NCBI RefSeq assembly: GCF_029227915.1
Contig: NC_079888.1
Location: 24,470,001 to 24,534,000 of the forward strand
Reading direction: 5' to 3'
From: Hydractinia symbiolongicarpus
Lineage: Eukaryota > Cnidaria > Hydrozoa > Anthoathecata > Hydractiniidae
Length of the DNA: 64,000 nt
Numbering within the stretch: position 1 is the stretch's first letter; every line of letters starts with the position of its first letter. Shown here piece by piece: positions 23,401 to 35,305 of this stretch. The notes beneath the pieces are model-generated. The model did no database searches and was not told the origin of the DNA. It worked only from the letters and a program-made list of their open reading frames with translations. The translations under genes and the position numbers were made by a program.

Positions 23401-24316
23401 TGCATTTTAGTGGTGAAAAAATAATTTAAAAAATCGTTCTGGAAATGAGTTTACTCCCTGGGTACTTTCTTTGTATACTTTTGACTATACGGGCCGAGTC
23501 CGGGATTTAGGGAAATCGCAGGTTTTCGTTTGCCGGCGATTCAACTGCTTTTATTCAGCGTCTCCTCGAAAATAAAATCATTTTCGAAAACTACAAGTCT
23601 CAGGCGTTTTAGTGGTGAAAAAATAATTTAAAAAATCGTTCAGGTAATGAGTTTACTCCCTGGGTACTTTCTTTGTATACTTTTGACTATACGGGCCAAC
23701 CGGGATTTACGGGAAATCGCGGGTTTTCGTTTGCCGGCGATTAAACTTCTTTTATTCAGCGTCTCATCATAAATGAAAACATTTTTAAAAACTACAAGTC
23801 TCATGGGCTTTAGTGGTGAAAAAATAATTTAAAAAATCGTTCTGGAAATGAGTTTACTCACAGGGTACTTTCTTTGTATACATTCGACTATACGGGCCAA
23901 GCCCGGGATTTACGGGAAATCGCGGGTTTCGTTTTCCGGCGATTAAACCTCTTTCATTAAGCGTCTCATCAAAAATGAAAACATTTTTGAAAACTACAAG
24001 TCTCATGCGTTTTAGTGGTGAAAAAATAATATAAAAAATCGTTCGGGAAATGAGTTTACTCCCTGGGTACTTTCTTTGTATACTTTTGACTATGCGGGCC
24101 AAGCCCGGGATTTACGGGAAATCGCGGGTTTTCGTTTGCCGGCGATTAAACTTCTTTTATTCAGCGTCTCAGCAAAAATGAAAACATTTTTAAAAACTAC
24201 AAGTCTTATGCATTTTAGTGGTGAAAAAATAATTTAAAAAATCGTTCTGGAAATGAGTTTACTCCCTGGGTACTTTCTTTGTATACTTTTGACTATACGG
24301 GCCGAGTCCGGGATTT
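20403..24316 (+). repeat. 19-mer HOR II, copy 2 (3,844 bp plus overlap)
   Basis: It matches copy 1 base for base wherever checked. It loses register at about 24317, where TTTAGGGAAATCGCAGG stands against TTTACGGGAAATCGTAGG at 20473. It carries the same internal trimer and 4-mer duplications, so those are older. Confidence 0.88.
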
Positions 24317-24692
24317 AGGGAAATCGCAGGTTTTCGTTTGCCGGCGATTCAACTGCTTTTATTCAGCGTCTCCTCGAAAATAAAATCATTTTCGAAAACT
24401 ACAAGTCTCAGGCGTTTTAGTGGTGAAAAAATAATTTAAAAAATCGTTCAGGTAATGAGTTTACTCCCTGGGTACTTTCTTTGTATACTTTTGACTATAC
24501 GGGCCAACCGGGATTTACGGGAAATCGCGGGTTTTCGTTTGCCGGCGATTAAACTTCTTTTATTCAGCGTCTCATCATAAATGAAAACATTTTTAAAAAC
24601 TACAAGTCTCATGGGCTTTAGTGGTGAAAAAATAATTTAAAAAATCGTTCTGGAAATGAGTTTACTCACAGGGTACTTTCTTTGTATACATT
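23014..24692 (+). repeat. 4-mer tandem duplication, both copies complete (808 bp)
   Basis: Same unit as 19170-20473. Here the second copy is complete and continues to about 24692, ending where CGTGCCAAGCCCAGG replaces CGGGCCAAGCCCGGG. The difference from 20473 marks the exchange point of the 19-mer duplication. Confidence 0.8.
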
Positions 24693-25850
24693 CGACTATA
24701 CGTGCCAAGCCCAGGATTTACGGGAAATCTCGGGTTTTCGTTTGCCGGCGATTAAACTTCTTTTATTCAGCGTCTCATCAAAAATGAAAACATTTTTGAA
24801 AACTACAAGTCTCATGCGTTTTAGTGGTGAAAAAATAATTTAAAAAATCGTTCGGGAAATGAGTTTACTCCCTGGGTACTTTCTTTGTATACTTTTGACT
24901 ATACGGCCAAGCTGGGATTTACGGGAAATCGCGGGTTTTCGTTTGCAGGCGATTAAACTTCTTTTATTCAGCGTCTCATCAAAAATGAAAACATTTTTAA
25001 AAACTACAAGTCTTATGCGTTTTAGTGGTGAAAAAATGATTTAAAAATCGTTCAGGAAATGAGTTTACTCACAGGGTACTTTCTTTGTATACATTCGACT
25101 ATACGGGCCAAGCCCGGGATTTACGGGAAATCGCGGGTTTTCGTTTTCCGGCGATTAAACCTCTTTCATTAAGCGTCTCATCAAAAATGAAGACATTTTT
25201 GAAAACTACAAGTCTCATGCGTTTTAGTGGTGAAAAAAAAATTTAAAAAATCGTTTGGGAAATGAGTTTACTCCCTGGGTAATTTCTTTGTATACATTCG
25301 ACTATACGGGCCAAGCCCCGGATTTACGGGAAAACGCGGGATTTCGTTTGCCGGCGATTAAACCTCTTTCATTAAGCGTCTCATCAAAAATGAAAACATT
25401 TTTGAAAACTACAAGTCTCATGCGTTTTAGTGGTGAAAAAATAATTTAAAAAATCGTTCGGGAAATGAGTTTACTCCCTGGGTACTTTCTTTGTATACTT
25501 TTGACTATACGGGCCGAGTCCGGGATTTAGGGAAATCGCAGGTTTTCGTTTGCCGGCGATTAAACTGCTTTTATTCAGCGTCTCATCAAAAATGAAAACA
25601 TTTTTAAAAACTACAAGTCTCATGCGTTTTAGTGGTGAAAAAATAATTTAAAAAATCGTTCGGGAAATGAGTTTACTCCCTGGGTACTTTCTTTGTATAC
25701 TTTTGACTATACGGGCCAAGCTGGGATTTACGGGAAATCGCGGGTTTTCGTTTGCCGGCGATTAAACTTCTTTCATTCAGCGTCTCATCAAAAATGAAAA
25801 CATTTTTAAAAACTACAAGTCTTATGCGTTTTAGTGGTGAAAAAATGATT
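24693..25850 (+). repeat. Mixed E/F/A/D monomers, no clear HOR
   Basis: About six monomers with scattered private changes: ACTATACGGCCAAGCTGGG, TTGCAGGCG, AAAATGAAGAC and CTGGGTAATTTC. AAGCTGGG recurs near 25720 and 31392. No block duplication longer than about 400 bp was traced here. Confidence 0.65.
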
Positions 25851-28790
25851 TAAGAAATCGTTCTGGAAATGAGTTTTCTCACAGGGTACTTTCTTTGTAT
25901 ACATTCGACAATACGGGCCAAGCCCGGGATTTACGGGAAATCGCGGGTTTTCGTTTTCCGGTGATTAAACCTCTTTCATTAAGTGTCTCATCAAAAATGA
26001 AAACATTTTTGAAAACTACAAGTCTCATGCGTTTTAGTGGTGAAAAAAAAAAATATAAAAAATCGTTCGGGAAATGAGTTTACTCGCTGGGTACTTTCTT
26101 TGTATACATTCGACTATACGGGCCAAGCGCCGGATTTACGGGAAAACGCGGGATTTCGTTTGCCGGCGATTAAACCTCTTTCATTAAGCGTCTCATCAAA
26201 CATGAAAACATTTTTGAAACTACAAGTCTCATGCGTTTTAGTGGTGAAAAAATAATTTAAAAAATCGTTCGGGAAATGAGTTTACTCCCTGGGTACTTTC
26301 TTTGTATACTTTTGACTATACGGGCTGAGTCCGGGATTTAGGGAAATCGCGGGTTTTCGTTTGCCGGCGATTAAACTTCTTTTATTCAGCGTCTCATCAA
26401 AAATGAAAACATTTTTAAAAACTACAAGTCTTATGCGTTTTAGTGGTGAAAAAATGATTTAAAAAATCGTTCTGGAAATGAGTTTACTCACAGGGTACTT
26501 TCTTTGTATACATTCGACAATACGGGCCAAGCCCGGGATTTACGGGAAATCGCGGGTTTTCGTTTTCCGGCGATTAAACCTCTTTCATTAAGTGTCTCAT
26601 CAAAAATGAAAACATTTTTGAAAACTACAAGTCTCATGCGTTTTAGTGGTGAAAAAAAAAAATATAAAAAATCGTTCGGGAAATGAGTTTACTCGCTGGG
26701 TACTTTCTTTGTATACATTCGACTATACGGGCCAAGCGCCGGATTTACGGGAAAACGCGGGATTTCGTTTGCCGGCGGTTAAACCTCTTTCATTAAAAGT
26801 CTCATCAAAAATGAAAACATTTTTGAAAACTACAAGTCTCATGCGTTTTAGTGGTGAAAAAATAATTTAAAAAATCGTTCGGGAAATGAGTTTACTCCCT
26901 GGGTACTTTCTTTGTATACTTTTGACTATACGGGCTGAGTCCGGGATTTAGGGAAATCGCGGATTTTCGTTTGCCGGCGATTAAACCTCTTTTATTCAGC
27001 GTCCCATCAAATATGAAAATTTTTTTGAAAACTACAAGTCTCATGCGTTTTAATGGTGAAAAAATAATTTAAAAAATCGTTCGGGAAATGAGATTACTCC
27101 CTGGGTACTTTCTTTGTATACTTTTGACTATACGGGCCGAGTCCGGGATTTAGGGAAATCGCAGTTTTTCCTTTGGCGGCGATTAAACTTCTTTTATTCA
27201 GCGTCTGATCAAAAATGAAAACATTTTTAAAAACTACAAGTCTTATGCGTTTTAGTGGTGAAAAAATGATTTAAAAAATCGTTCTGTAAATGAGTTTACT
27301 CACAGGGTACTTTCTTTGTATACATTCGACAATACGGGCCAAGCCCGGGATTTACGGGAAATCGAGGGTTTTCGTTTTCCGGCGATTAAACCTCTTTCAT
27401 TAAGTGTCTCATCAAAAATGAAAACATTTTTGAAAACTACAAGTCTCATGCGTTTTAGTGGTGAAAAAAAAAATATAAAAAATCGTTCGGGAAATGAGTT
27501 TACTCGCTGGGTACTTTCTTTGTATACATTCGACTATACGGGCCAAGCGCCGGATTTACGGGAAAACGCGGGATTTCGTTTGCCGGCGATTAAACCTCTT
27601 TCATTAAACGTCTCATCAAAAATGAAAACATTTTTGAAAACTACAAGTCTCATGCGTTTTAGTGGTGAAAAAATAATTTAAAAAATCGTTCGGGAAATGA
27701 GTTCACTCCCTGGGTACTTTCTTTGTATACTTTTGACTATACGGGCTGAGTCCGGGATTTAGGGAAATCGCGGATTTTCGTTTGCCGGCGATTAAACCTC
27801 TTTTATTCAGCGTGCCATCAAATATGAAAATTTTTTTGAAAACTACAAGTCTCATGCGTTTTAATGGTGAAAAAATATTTTAAAAAATCGTTCGGGAAAT
27901 GAGATTACTCCCTGGGTACTTTCTTTGTATACTTTTGACTATACGGGCCGAGTCCGGGATTTAGGGAAATCGCAGTTTTTCCTTTGGCGGCGATTAAACT
28001 TCTTTTATTCAGCGTCTGATCAAAAATGAAAACATTTTTAAAAACTACAAGTCTTATGCGTTTTAGTGGTGAAAAAATGATTTAAAAAATCGTTCTGGAA
28101 ATGAGTTTACTCACAGGGTACTTTCTTTGTATACATTCGACAATACGGGCCAAGCCCGGGATTTACGGGAAATCGAGGGTTTTCGTTTTCCGGCGATTAA
28201 ACCTCTTTCATTAAGTGTCTCATCAAAAATGAAAACATTTTTGAAAACTACAAGTCTCATGCGTTTTAGTGGTGAAACAAAAATTTAAAAAATCGTTCGG
28301 GAAATGAGTTTACTCGCTGGGTACTTTCTTTGTATACATTCAACTATACGGGCCAAGCGCCGGATTTACGGGAAAACGCGGGATTTCGTTTGCCGGCGAT
28401 TGAACCTCTTTCATTAAGCGTCTCATCAAAAATGAAAACATTTTTGAAAACTACAAGTCTCATGCGTTTTAATGGTGAAAAAATAATATAAAAAATCGTT
28501 CGGGAAATGAGTTTACTCCCTGGGTACTTTCTTTGTATACTTTTGACTATACGGGCCGAGTCCAGGATTTACGGGAAATCGCAGGTTTTCGTTTGCCGGC
28601 GATTAAACTTCTTTTATTCAGCGTCCCATCAAATATGAAAATTTTTTTGAAAACTACAAGTCTCATGCGTTTAGTGGTAAAAAAATAATTTAAAAAATCG
28701 TTCTGGAAATGAGATTACTCCCTGGGTACTTTCTTTGTATACTTTTGACTATACGGGCCGAGTCCGGGATTTAGGGAAATCGCGGATTTT
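25851..28790 (+). repeat. 3/4-mer HOR, four units
   Basis: Units start near 25851, 26460, 27272 and 28084 (spacings about 609, 812 and 811 bp). Common order: type E with CGACAATACGGGCC; a D-like monomer with ACTCGCTGGG and AAGCGCCGG; an A-like monomer with CGGGCTGAGTCC; and, in the longer units, GAGATTACTCC with CAGTTTTTCCTTTGGCGG and GCGTCTGATC. The first unit lacks the fourth monomer. From unit 3 AATCGAGGG appears, and unit 4 swaps the poly-A junction for GAAACAAAAATTT. The last unit is shared with 31466-32240 and 33487-34261. Confidence 0.75.
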
Positions 28791-30981
28791 CGTTTGCCGG
28801 CGATTAAACTTCTTTTATTCAGCGTCTCATCAAAAATGAAAACATTTTTGAAAACTACAAGTCTCATGCGTTTTAGTGGTGAAAAAATAATTTAAAAAAT
28901 CGTTCGGGAAATGAGTTTACTCCCTGGGTACTTTCTTTGTATACTTTTGACTATACGGGCCAAGCCGGGATTTACGAGAAATCGCGGGTTTTCGTTTGCC
29001 GGCGATTAAACTTCTTTTATTCAGCGTCTCATCAAAAATGAAAAAATTTCTGAAAACTACAAGTCTCATGCATTTTAGTGGTGAAAAAATAATTTAAAAA
29101 TTCGTTCGGGAAATGAGTTTACTCACAGGGTACTCTCTTTGTATACATTCGACTATACGTGCCAAGCCCGGGATTTACGGGAAATCGCGGGTTTTCGTTT
29201 GCCGGCGATTAAACTGCTTTTATTCAGCGTCTCATCAAAAATGAAAACATTCTTGAAAGCTACAAGTCTCATGCGTTTTAGTGGTAAAATAATAATTTAA
29301 AAAATCTTTTGGGAAATGACTTTACTCCCTGGGTACTTTCTTTGTATACTTTTGACTATACGGGCCGAGTCCAGGATTTACGGGAAATCGCAGGTTTTCG
29401 TTTGCCGGCGATTAAACTTCTTTTATTCACGGTCTCATCAAAAATGAAAACATTTTTAAAAAATACAAGTCTCATGCGTTTTAGTGGTGAAAAAGTATTT
29501 TAAAAAATCGTTCGGGAAATGAGTTTACACCCTGGGTACTTTCTTTGTATACTTTTGACTATACTGGCCAAGCCCGGGATTTACGGGAAATCGCGGGTTT
29601 TCGTTTGCCGGCGATTAAACTTCTTTTATTCAGCGTCTCATCAAAAATGAAAACATTTTTGAAAACCACAAGTCTCATGCGTTTTAGTGGTGAAAAAATA
29701 ATTTAAAAAATCGTTCGGGAAATGAGTTTACTCCCTGGGTACTTTCTTTGTATACTTTTGACTATACGGGCCAAGCCGGGATTTACGGGAAATCGCGGGT
29801 CTTCGTTTGCCGGCGATTAAACTTCTTTTATTCAGCGTCTCATCAAAAATGAAAACATTTTTAAAAACTACAAGACTTATGCGTTTTAGTGGTGAAAAAA
29901 TAATTTAAAAAATCGTTCTGGAAATGAGTTTACTCACAGGCTACTTTCTTTGTATACATTCGACTATCCGGGCCAAGCCCGGGATTTACGGGAAATCGCG
30001 GGATTTCGTTTGCCGGCGATTAAACTGCTTTTATTCAGCGTCTCATCAAAAATGAAAACATTTTTGAAAACTACAAGTCTTATGCGTTTTAGTGGTGAAA
30101 AAAAAATTAAAAAATCGTTCGGGAAATGAGTTTACTCCCTGGGTACTTTCTTTGTATACATTCGACTATACGGGCCAAGCCCCGGATTTACGGGAAAACG
30201 CGGGATTTCGTTTGCCGGCGATTAAACTGCTTTTATTCAACGTCTCATCAAAAATGAAAACATTTTTGAAAACTAAAAGTCTCATGCGTTTTAGTGGTGA
30301 AAAAATAATATAAAAAATCGTTCGGGAAATGAGTTTACTCCCTGGGTACTTTCTTTGTATACTTTTGACTATACGGGCCAAGCCCGGGATTTACGAGAAA
30401 TCGCGGGTTTTCGTTTGCCGGCGATTAAACTTCCTTTATTCAGCGTCTCATCAAAAATGAAAACATTTTTAAAAACTACAAGTCTTATGCGTTTTAGTGG
30501 TGAAAAAATATTATAAAAAATCGTTCTGGAAATGAGTTTACTCCCTGGGTACTTTCTTTGTATACTTTTGACTATACGGGCCGAGTCTGGGATTTAGGGA
30601 AATCGCAGTTTTTCGTTTGCCGGCGATTAAACTGCTTTTATTCAGCGTCTCACCAAAAATGAAAACATTTTTGAAAACTACAAGTGTCATGCGTTTTAGT
30701 GGTGAAAAAATATATTAAAAAATCGTTCGGGAAAAGAATTTACTCCCTGGGTACTTTCTTTGTATACTTTTGACTATACGGGCCAAGCCGGGATTTACGG
30801 GAAATCGCGGGTTTTCGTTTGCCGGCGATTAAACTTCTTTTATTCAGCGTCTCATTAAAAATGAAAACATTTTTAAAAACTACAAGACTTATGCGTTTTA
30901 GTGGTGAAAAAATAATTTAAAAAATCGTTCTGGAAATGAGTTTACTCACAGGGTACTTTCTTTGTATACATTCGACTATAC
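28790..30981 (+). repeat. Block duplication, copy 1 (partner 44170-46361, offset 15,380)
   Basis: About 11 monomers keep an offset of exactly 15,380 bp (29309/44689, 30092/45472). Shared marks include AATGAAAAAATTTCTG, GGGTACTCTCTTTG, AATCTTTTGGGAAATGAC, GAAAAAAAAATTAAAAAATCG, TTCAACGTCTC, AATATTATAAAAAATCG and CAAGTGTCATGCG. About a dozen single-base differences were seen over 2.2 kb, for example ACTTTACACCC and ATACTGGCC absent: here TTTACACCC and ATACTGGCC versus TTTACTCCC and ATACGGGCC at the partner. Confidence 0.82.
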
Positions 30982-31465
30982 GGGCCAAGCCCCGGATTTA
31001 CGGGAAAACGCGGGATTTCGTTTGCCGGCGATTAAACCTCTTTCATTAGGCGTCTCATCAAAAATGAAAACATTTTTGAAAACTACAAGTCTCATGCGTT
31101 TTAGTGGTGAAAAAATAATTTAAAAAATCGTTTGGGAAATGAGTTTACTCCCTGGTTACTTTCTTTGTATACTTTTGACTATACGGGCCGAGTCCGGGAT
31201 TTAGGGAAATCGCAGGTTTTCGTTTGCCGGCGATTAAACTGCTTTTATTCAGCGTCTCATCAAAAATGAAAACATTTTTAAAAACTACAAGTCTCATGCG
31301 TTTTAGTGGTGAAAAAATAGTTAAAAAATCGTTCGGGAAATGAGTTTACTCCCTGGGTACTTTCTTTGCATACTTTTGACTATACGGGCCAAGCTGGGAT
31401 TTACGGGAAATCGCGGGTTTTCGTTTGCCGGCGATTAAACTTCTTTTATTCAGCGTCTCATCAAA
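30982..31465 (+). repeat. Linker monomers D and A/F types
   Basis: About two to three monomers between two block duplications: a type-D unit with CATTAGGCGTCTC, an A unit with CTGGTTACTTTC, and an F-like unit with AAATAGTTAAAAAATCG and TTTGCATAC. Confidence 0.6.
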
Positions 31466-33284
31466 AATGAAAACTTTTTTAAAAACTACAAGTCTTATGC
31501 GTTTTAGTGGTGAAAAAATGATTTAAAAAATCGTTCTGGAAATGAGTTTACTCACAGGGTACTTTCTTTGTATACATTCGACAATACCGGCCAAGCCCGG
31601 GATTTACGGGAAATCGAGGGTTTTCGTTTTCCGGCGATTAAACCTCTTTCATTAAGTGTCTCATCAAAAATGAAAACATTTTTGAAAACTACAAGTCTCA
31701 TGCGTTTTAGTGGTGAAACAAAAATTTAAAAAATCGTTCGGGAAATGAGTTTACTCGCTGGGTACTTTCTTTGTATACATTCAACTATACGGGCCAAGCG
31801 CCGGATTTACGGGAAAACGCGGGATTTCGTTTGCCGGCGATAAAACCTCTTTCATTAAGCGTCTCATCAAAAATGAAAACATTTTTGAAAACTACAAGTC
31901 TCATGCGTTTTAATGGTGAAAAAATAATTTAAAAAATCGTTCGGGAAATGAGTTTACTCCCTGGGTACTTTCTTTGTATACTTTTGACTATACGGGCCGA
32001 GTCCAGGATTTACGGGAAATCGCAGGTTTTCGTTTGCCGGCGATTAAACTTCTTTTATTCAGCGTCCCATCAAATATGAAAATTTTTTTGAAAGCTACAA
32101 GTCTCATGCGTTTAGTGGTAAAAAAATAATTTAAAAAATCGTTCTGGAAATGAGATTACTCCCTGGGTACTTTCTTTGTATACTTTTGACTATACGGGCC
32201 GAGTCCGGGATTTAGGGAAATCGCGGATTTTCGTTTGCCGGCGATTAAACTTCTTTTATTAAGCGTCCCATCAAATATGAAAATATTTTTGAAAACTACA
32301 AGTCTCATGCGTTTAGTGGTGAAAAAATAATATAAAAAATCGTTCGGGAAATGAGTTTCCTCCCTGGGTACTTTCTTTGTATTCTTTTGACTATACGGGC
32401 CAAGCCCGGGATATACGAGAAATCGCGGGTTTTCGTTTGCCGGCGATTAAACTTCCTTTATTCAGCGTCTCATCAAAAATGAAAACATTTTTAAAAACTA
32501 CAAGTCTTATGCGTTTTAGTGGTGAAAAAATAATTTAAAAAATCGTTCTGGAAATGAGTATACTCCCTGGGTACTTTCTTTGTATTCTTTCGATTATACG
32601 GGTCGTGTCCGGGATGTAGGGGAAATCGTGGGTTTTCGTTTGCCGGCGATTAAACGTCTTTTATTCAACGCTCATCAAAAATGTAAACATTTTTGAATAC
32701 TACAAGTCTCATTCGTTTTAGTAGTGCAGAAATATATTGAAAAATCATTCGGGAAATCAGTTTTTTCCCTGGGTACTTTTTTGTATACTTTTGACTATAC
32801 GGGCCGAGTACGGGATTTACGGGAAATCGCGGTTTTTCGTTTGCCGGCGATTAAACTTCTTTTATTCAGGGTCTCATCAAAAATGAAAATAATTTTGAAA
32901 ACTACAAGTCTCATGCGTTTTAGTGGTGAAAAAATAATTTAAAAAATCGTTCTGGAAATGAGATTACTCCCTGGGTACTTTCTTTGTATACTTTTGACTA
33001 TACGGGCCGAGTCCAGGATTTAGGGAAATCGCGGATTTTCGTTTGCCGGCGATTAAACTTCTTTTATTCAGCGTCCCATCAAATATGAAATATTTTTGAA
33101 AAGTACAAGTCTCATGCGTTTAGTAGTGAAAAAATAATATAAAAAATCGTTCGGGAAATGAGTTTACTCCCTGGGTACTTTCTTTGTATACTTTTGACTA
33201 TACGGGCCAAGCCCGGGATATACGAGAAATCGCGGGTTTTCGGTTGCCGGCGATTAAACTTCCTTTATTCAGCGTCCCATGAAA
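31466..33284 (+). repeat. 10-mer HOR, copy 1 (period 2,021 bp)
   Basis: It recurs at 33487-35305 with a constant 2,021-bp offset (32724/34745). Shared private marks: AAATCGAGGG, GAAACAAAAATTT, AATTTTTTTGAAAGC, GAGTTTCCTCCC, TGTATTCTTTTGAC, the relic pair (below), a GAAATATTTTTGAAAAGT shortening and TTTTCGGTTGCCGG. Small differences include ACAATACCGGCC versus ACAATACGGGCC and GCGATAAAACC versus GCGATTAAACC. Confidence 0.85.
32537..32940 (+). repeat. Divergent relic monomer pair (type G), copy 1
   Basis: The first monomer has roughly 20 differences from consensus: GAGTATACTCC, TGTATTCTTTCGATTATACG, GGTCGTGTCCGGGATGTAGGG, AATCGTGGG, CGTCTTTTATTCAACGCTC, AATGTAAAC, TTGAATACTAC, CATTCGTTTTAG and AGTGCAGAAATATATTG. 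The second starts AAAAATCATTCGGGAAATCAG with TTTTTTCCCTGGG, CGAGTACGGG, CAGGGTCTC and AAAATAATTTTG. It is far outside the variation of the other monomers. Confidence 0.85.
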
Positions 33285-33486
33285 TATGACAATTTTTTTG
33301 AAAACTACAAGTCTCATGCGTTTTAATGGTGAAAAAATAATTTAAAAAATCGTTCGGGAAATGAGATTACTCCCTGGGTACTTTCTTTGTATACTTTTGA
33401 CTATACGGGCCGAGTCCGGGATTTAGGGAAATCGCAGTTTTTCGTTTGGCGGCGATTAAACTTCTTTTATTCAGCGTCTGATCAAA
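33285..33486 (+). repeat. Junction monomer of the 10-mer tandem
   Basis: One monomer between the two aligned copies, with GCGTCCCATGAAATATGAC, TTTTAATGGTG, GAGATTACTCC and TTTGGCGGCG. It resembles the monomers at about 27000-27200 and 27810-28010, showing the 25.9-28.8 kb HOR family contributed to the ancestral unit. Confidence 0.65.
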
Positions 33487-35305
33487 AATGAAAACTTTTT
33501 TAAAAACTACAAGTCTTATGCGTTTTAGTGGTGAAAAAATGATTTAAAAAATCGTTCTGGAAATGAGTTTACTCACAGGGTACTTTCTTTGTATACATTC
33601 GACAATACGGGCCAAGCCCGGGATTTACGGGAAATCGAGGGTTTTCGTTTTCCGGCGATTAAACCTCTTTCATTAAGTGTCTCATCAAAAATGAAAACAT
33701 TTTTGAAAACTACAAGTCTCATGCGTTTTAGTGGTGAAACAAAAATTTAAAAAATCGTTCGGGAAATGAGTTTACTCGCTGGGTACTTTCTTTGTATACA
33801 TTCAACTATACGGGCCAAGCGCCGGATTTACGGGAAAACGCGGGATTTCGTTTGCCGGCGATTAAACCTCTTTCATTAAGCGTCTCATCAAAAATGAAAA
33901 CATTTTTGAAAACTACAAGTCTCATGCGTTTTAATGGTGAAAAAATAATTTAAAAAATCGTTCGGGAAATGAGTTTACTCCCTGGGTACTTTCTTTGTAT
34001 ACTTTTGACTATACGGGCCGAGTCCAGGATTTACGGGAAATCGCAGGTTTTCGTTTGCCGGCGATTAAACTTCTTTTATTCAGCGTCCCATCAAATATGA
34101 AAATTTTTTTGAAAGCTACAAGTCTCATGCGTTTAGTGGTAAAAAAATAATTTAAAAAATCGTTCTGGAAATGAGATTACTCCCTGGGTACTTTCTTTGT
34201 ATACTTTTGACTATACGGGCCGAGTCCGGGATTTAGGGAAATCGCGGATTTTCGTTTGCCGGCGATTAAACTTCTTTTATTAAGCGTCCCATCAAATATG
34301 AAAATATTTTTGAAAACTACAAGTCTCATGCGTTTAGTGGTGAAAAAATAATATAAAAAATCGTTCGGGAAATGAGTTTCCTCCCTGGGTACTTTCTTTG
34401 TATTCTTTTGACTATACGGGCCAAGCCCGGGATATACGAGAAATCGCGGGTTTTCGTTTGCCGGCGATTAAACTTCCTTTATTCAGCGTCTCATCAAAAA
34501 TGAAAACATTTTTAAAAACTACAAGTCTTATGCGTTTTAGTGGTGAAAAAATAATTTAAAAAATCGTTCTGGAAATGAGTATACTCCCTGGGTACTTTCT
34601 TTGTATTCTTTCGATTATACGGGTCGTGTCCGGGATGTAGGGGAAATCGTGGGTTTTCGTTTGCCGGCGATTAAACGTCTTTTATTCAACGCTCATCAAA
34701 AATGTAAACATTTTTGAATACTACAAGTCTCATTCGTTTTAGTAGTGCAGAAATATATTGAAAAATCATTCGGGAAATCAGTTTTTTCCCTGGGTACTTT
34801 TTTGTATACTTTTGACTATACGGGCCGAGTACGGGATTTACGGGAAATCGCGGTTTTTCGTTTGCCGGCGATTAAACTTCTTTTATTCAGGGTCTCATCA
34901 AAAATGAAAATAATTTTGAAAACTACAAGTCTCATGCGTTTTAGTGGTGAAAAAATAATTTAAAAAATCGTTCTGGAAATGAGATTACTCCCTGGGTACT
35001 TTCTTTGTATACTTTTGACTATACGGGCCGAGTCCAGGATTTAGGGAAATCGCGGATTTTCGTTTGCCGGCGATTAAACTTCTTTTATTCAGCGTCCCAT
35101 CAAATATGAAATATTTTTGAAAAGTACAAGTCTCATGCGTTTAGTAGTGAAAAAATAATATAAAAAATCGTTCGGGAAATGAGTTTACTCCCTGGGTACT
35201 TTCTTTGTATACTTTTGACTATACGGGCCAAGCCCGGGATATACGAGAAATCGCGGGTTTTCGGTTGCCGGCGATTAAACTTCCTTTATTCAGCGTCTCA
35301 TCAAA
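33487..35305 (+). repeat. 10-mer HOR, copy 2 (period 2,021 bp)
   Basis: Second copy of 31466-33284, including the relic pair at 34558-34961. Its distal part also belongs to the 6,680-bp-offset duplication, so these two events overlap. Confidence 0.85.

Noticed and set aside
27316-27681. 121-codon open frame spanning two monomers
   Set aside because: A 1-bp difference in the poly-A junction puts two monomers in frame by chance. The equivalent positions at 26504 and 25895 stop earlier. It is not a gene.
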